This document shows, one piece after another, positions 5,418-6,013 of a stretch of DNA of 6,013 nucleotides. The notes beneath the pieces were generated by a model. It saw only the letters and a program-made list of their open reading frames with translations. It was not told the DNA's origin and made no database searches. The first letter of the stretch is position 1; each line of letters opens with the position of its first letter. A program made the translations under genes and the position numbers. The stretch is from CAZTWC01 sp964617105 [NCBI: uncultured Myxococcia bacterium] (GTDB lineage: Bacteria; CAZTWC01), in contig CAZTWC010000239.1 in the NCBI GenBank assembly GCA_964617105.1, positions 1 through 6,013 of the forward strand. Reading direction: 5' to 3'.

Positions 5418-6013
5418 TTAGCCATCGGTTTGAACAGTCAGGCCGAAGTTAAGGGTCTTTACCTTTTTACGATCCAGCCTGGTGGCGAGATTAACCAGTA
5501 CGGAACGGCTTAAATTAAAATCAAACCCGGCAGATATAAAAGCCTCATTGGATTCGGTAACAATTTCGGTGCTTCCGGTGTAACTCCCCTCCAGGCGGAA
5601 AGAGAAGGGAAGACCAAATTTCAAATGCACCCCAGACATGCCGGTATAATAGTCATAAGCGGTAGCCAGCACAGTAGTAATGGTGGTTTGCATCCAACTG
5701 AATGGGGTGAGCAGAATATCAAAGACAAAGTACCCGCCTATAGGCCAGGCAAAACCCAGAGCAAAAGATCCATGCTCAAAGGAATCGCTGATAAAACAGT
5801 ATTTAATCGAGGGGATTATGGGCAGTCCGATATTACCAGATAGGTTGTAACTGTCACGTAACGTATGATAATCATTGCCTAAAAAATACAGGGTGTTGCT
5901 AAACCCCAACTCCCAGTGGTCTTTAAAAGAATAGTTGAGCCGTAGACTATAAGGAAAAAGGTTGAGATAATCGAAATCTCTGGGTTTGTTAGAAAAAGAG
6001 GCCCGAAATTGGC
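5418..6013 (-). CDS. C-terminal part of a probable outer-membrane beta-barrel protein, 5' end outside window
   Basis: The frame is open from the right edge to a TAA at 5418-5420, giving 197 whole residues of the C-terminus. It begins QFRASFSNKPRDFDYLNLF and continues through SLRLNYSFKDHWELGFSNTL, so the TTG at 5907-5909 is internal and not the start. Strand-like alternating segments (LRLNYSF, WELGFSNTLYFLG, SFALGFAWPIGGYFVFDILL, GVHLKFGLPFSFRLEGSYTG, AFISAGFDFNLS, VLVNLATRL, TLNFGLTVQT) and many aromatic residues at strand ends suggest a transmembrane beta-barrel. No TonB-box or TonB-dependent receptor motif is visible in this part. The final residues, GLTVQTDG, lack the usual terminal aromatic residue, although the last strand (LNFGLTVQ) is otherwise barrel-like. 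Its tandem position with the complete barrel gene downstream suggests a shared envelope function. No specific family is recognised. Confidence 0.6.
   Translation of the reverse strand, partial: QFRASFSNKPRDFDYLNLFPYSLRLNYSFKDHWELGFSNTLYFLGNDYHTLRDSYNLSGNIGLPIIPSIKYCFISDSFEHGSFALGFAWPIGGYFVFDILLTPFSWMQTTITTVLATAYDYYTGMSGVHLKFGLPFSFRLEGSYTGSTEIVTESNEAFISAGFDFNLSRSVLVNLATRLDRKKVKTLNFGLTVQTDG

Noticed and set aside
5625-5843. Plus-strand open frame antisense to the partial barrel gene
   Set aside because: It is antisense to a longer frame that is open to the window edge and has barrel-like strands. It has no ribosome-binding site or family signal.

Overview
The window looks like a piece of a bacterial chromosome from an organism with two membranes. 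Evidence for this is a secreted substrate-binding protein with a cleavable rather than lipoprotein-type signal, and two proteins built like outer-membrane beta-barrels. Base composition is intermediate and codon use looks even across the genes. I cannot place the organism from this sequence; an uncultivated Gram-negative lineage would fit, but that is only an impression.

Plus strand, 1-468: the 3' part of a gene resembling NAD(P)H-dependent glycerol-3-phosphate dehydrogenase (GpsA). The part of the Rossmann domain inside the window and the C-terminal end are each recognisable, but they lie in different frames and the central catalytic region between them is missing. It reads as a decayed copy with an out-of-frame internal deletion. 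The following 108 bases (469-576) hold no gene I can support.

Plus strand, 577-4241: a tightly packed four-gene operon. A HAD-superfamily phosphatase-like protein of the App1/DUF2183 type (577-1491, TTG start) overlaps by 11 bases a BtuF/FecB-like periplasmic binding protein (1481-2467). That gene is joined by an ATGA overlap to a BtuD/FecE-like ATPase (2464-3258), which is joined by another ATGA overlap to a BtuC/FecC-like permease (3255-4241). The last three form a complete type II ABC importer for a cobalamin, haem or ferric-siderophore type ligand. The binding protein would capture the ligand in the periplasm, the permease would carry it across the inner membrane, and the ATPase would power the cycle. 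No cobalamin riboswitch and no TonB-dependent receptor is visible, so the substrate is open. The leading phosphatase-like gene is the unexpected member.

Minus strand, 6013-4245: two tandem genes for probable outer-membrane beta-barrel proteins. The upstream one runs off the right edge and only its C-terminal part is present (5418-6013). The downstream one is complete (4245-5318), with a signal peptide, an N-terminal NPA motif reminiscent of PorV/FadL-like proteins, and a C-terminal phenylalanine. It converges on the permease gene with only three bases between the stop codons.
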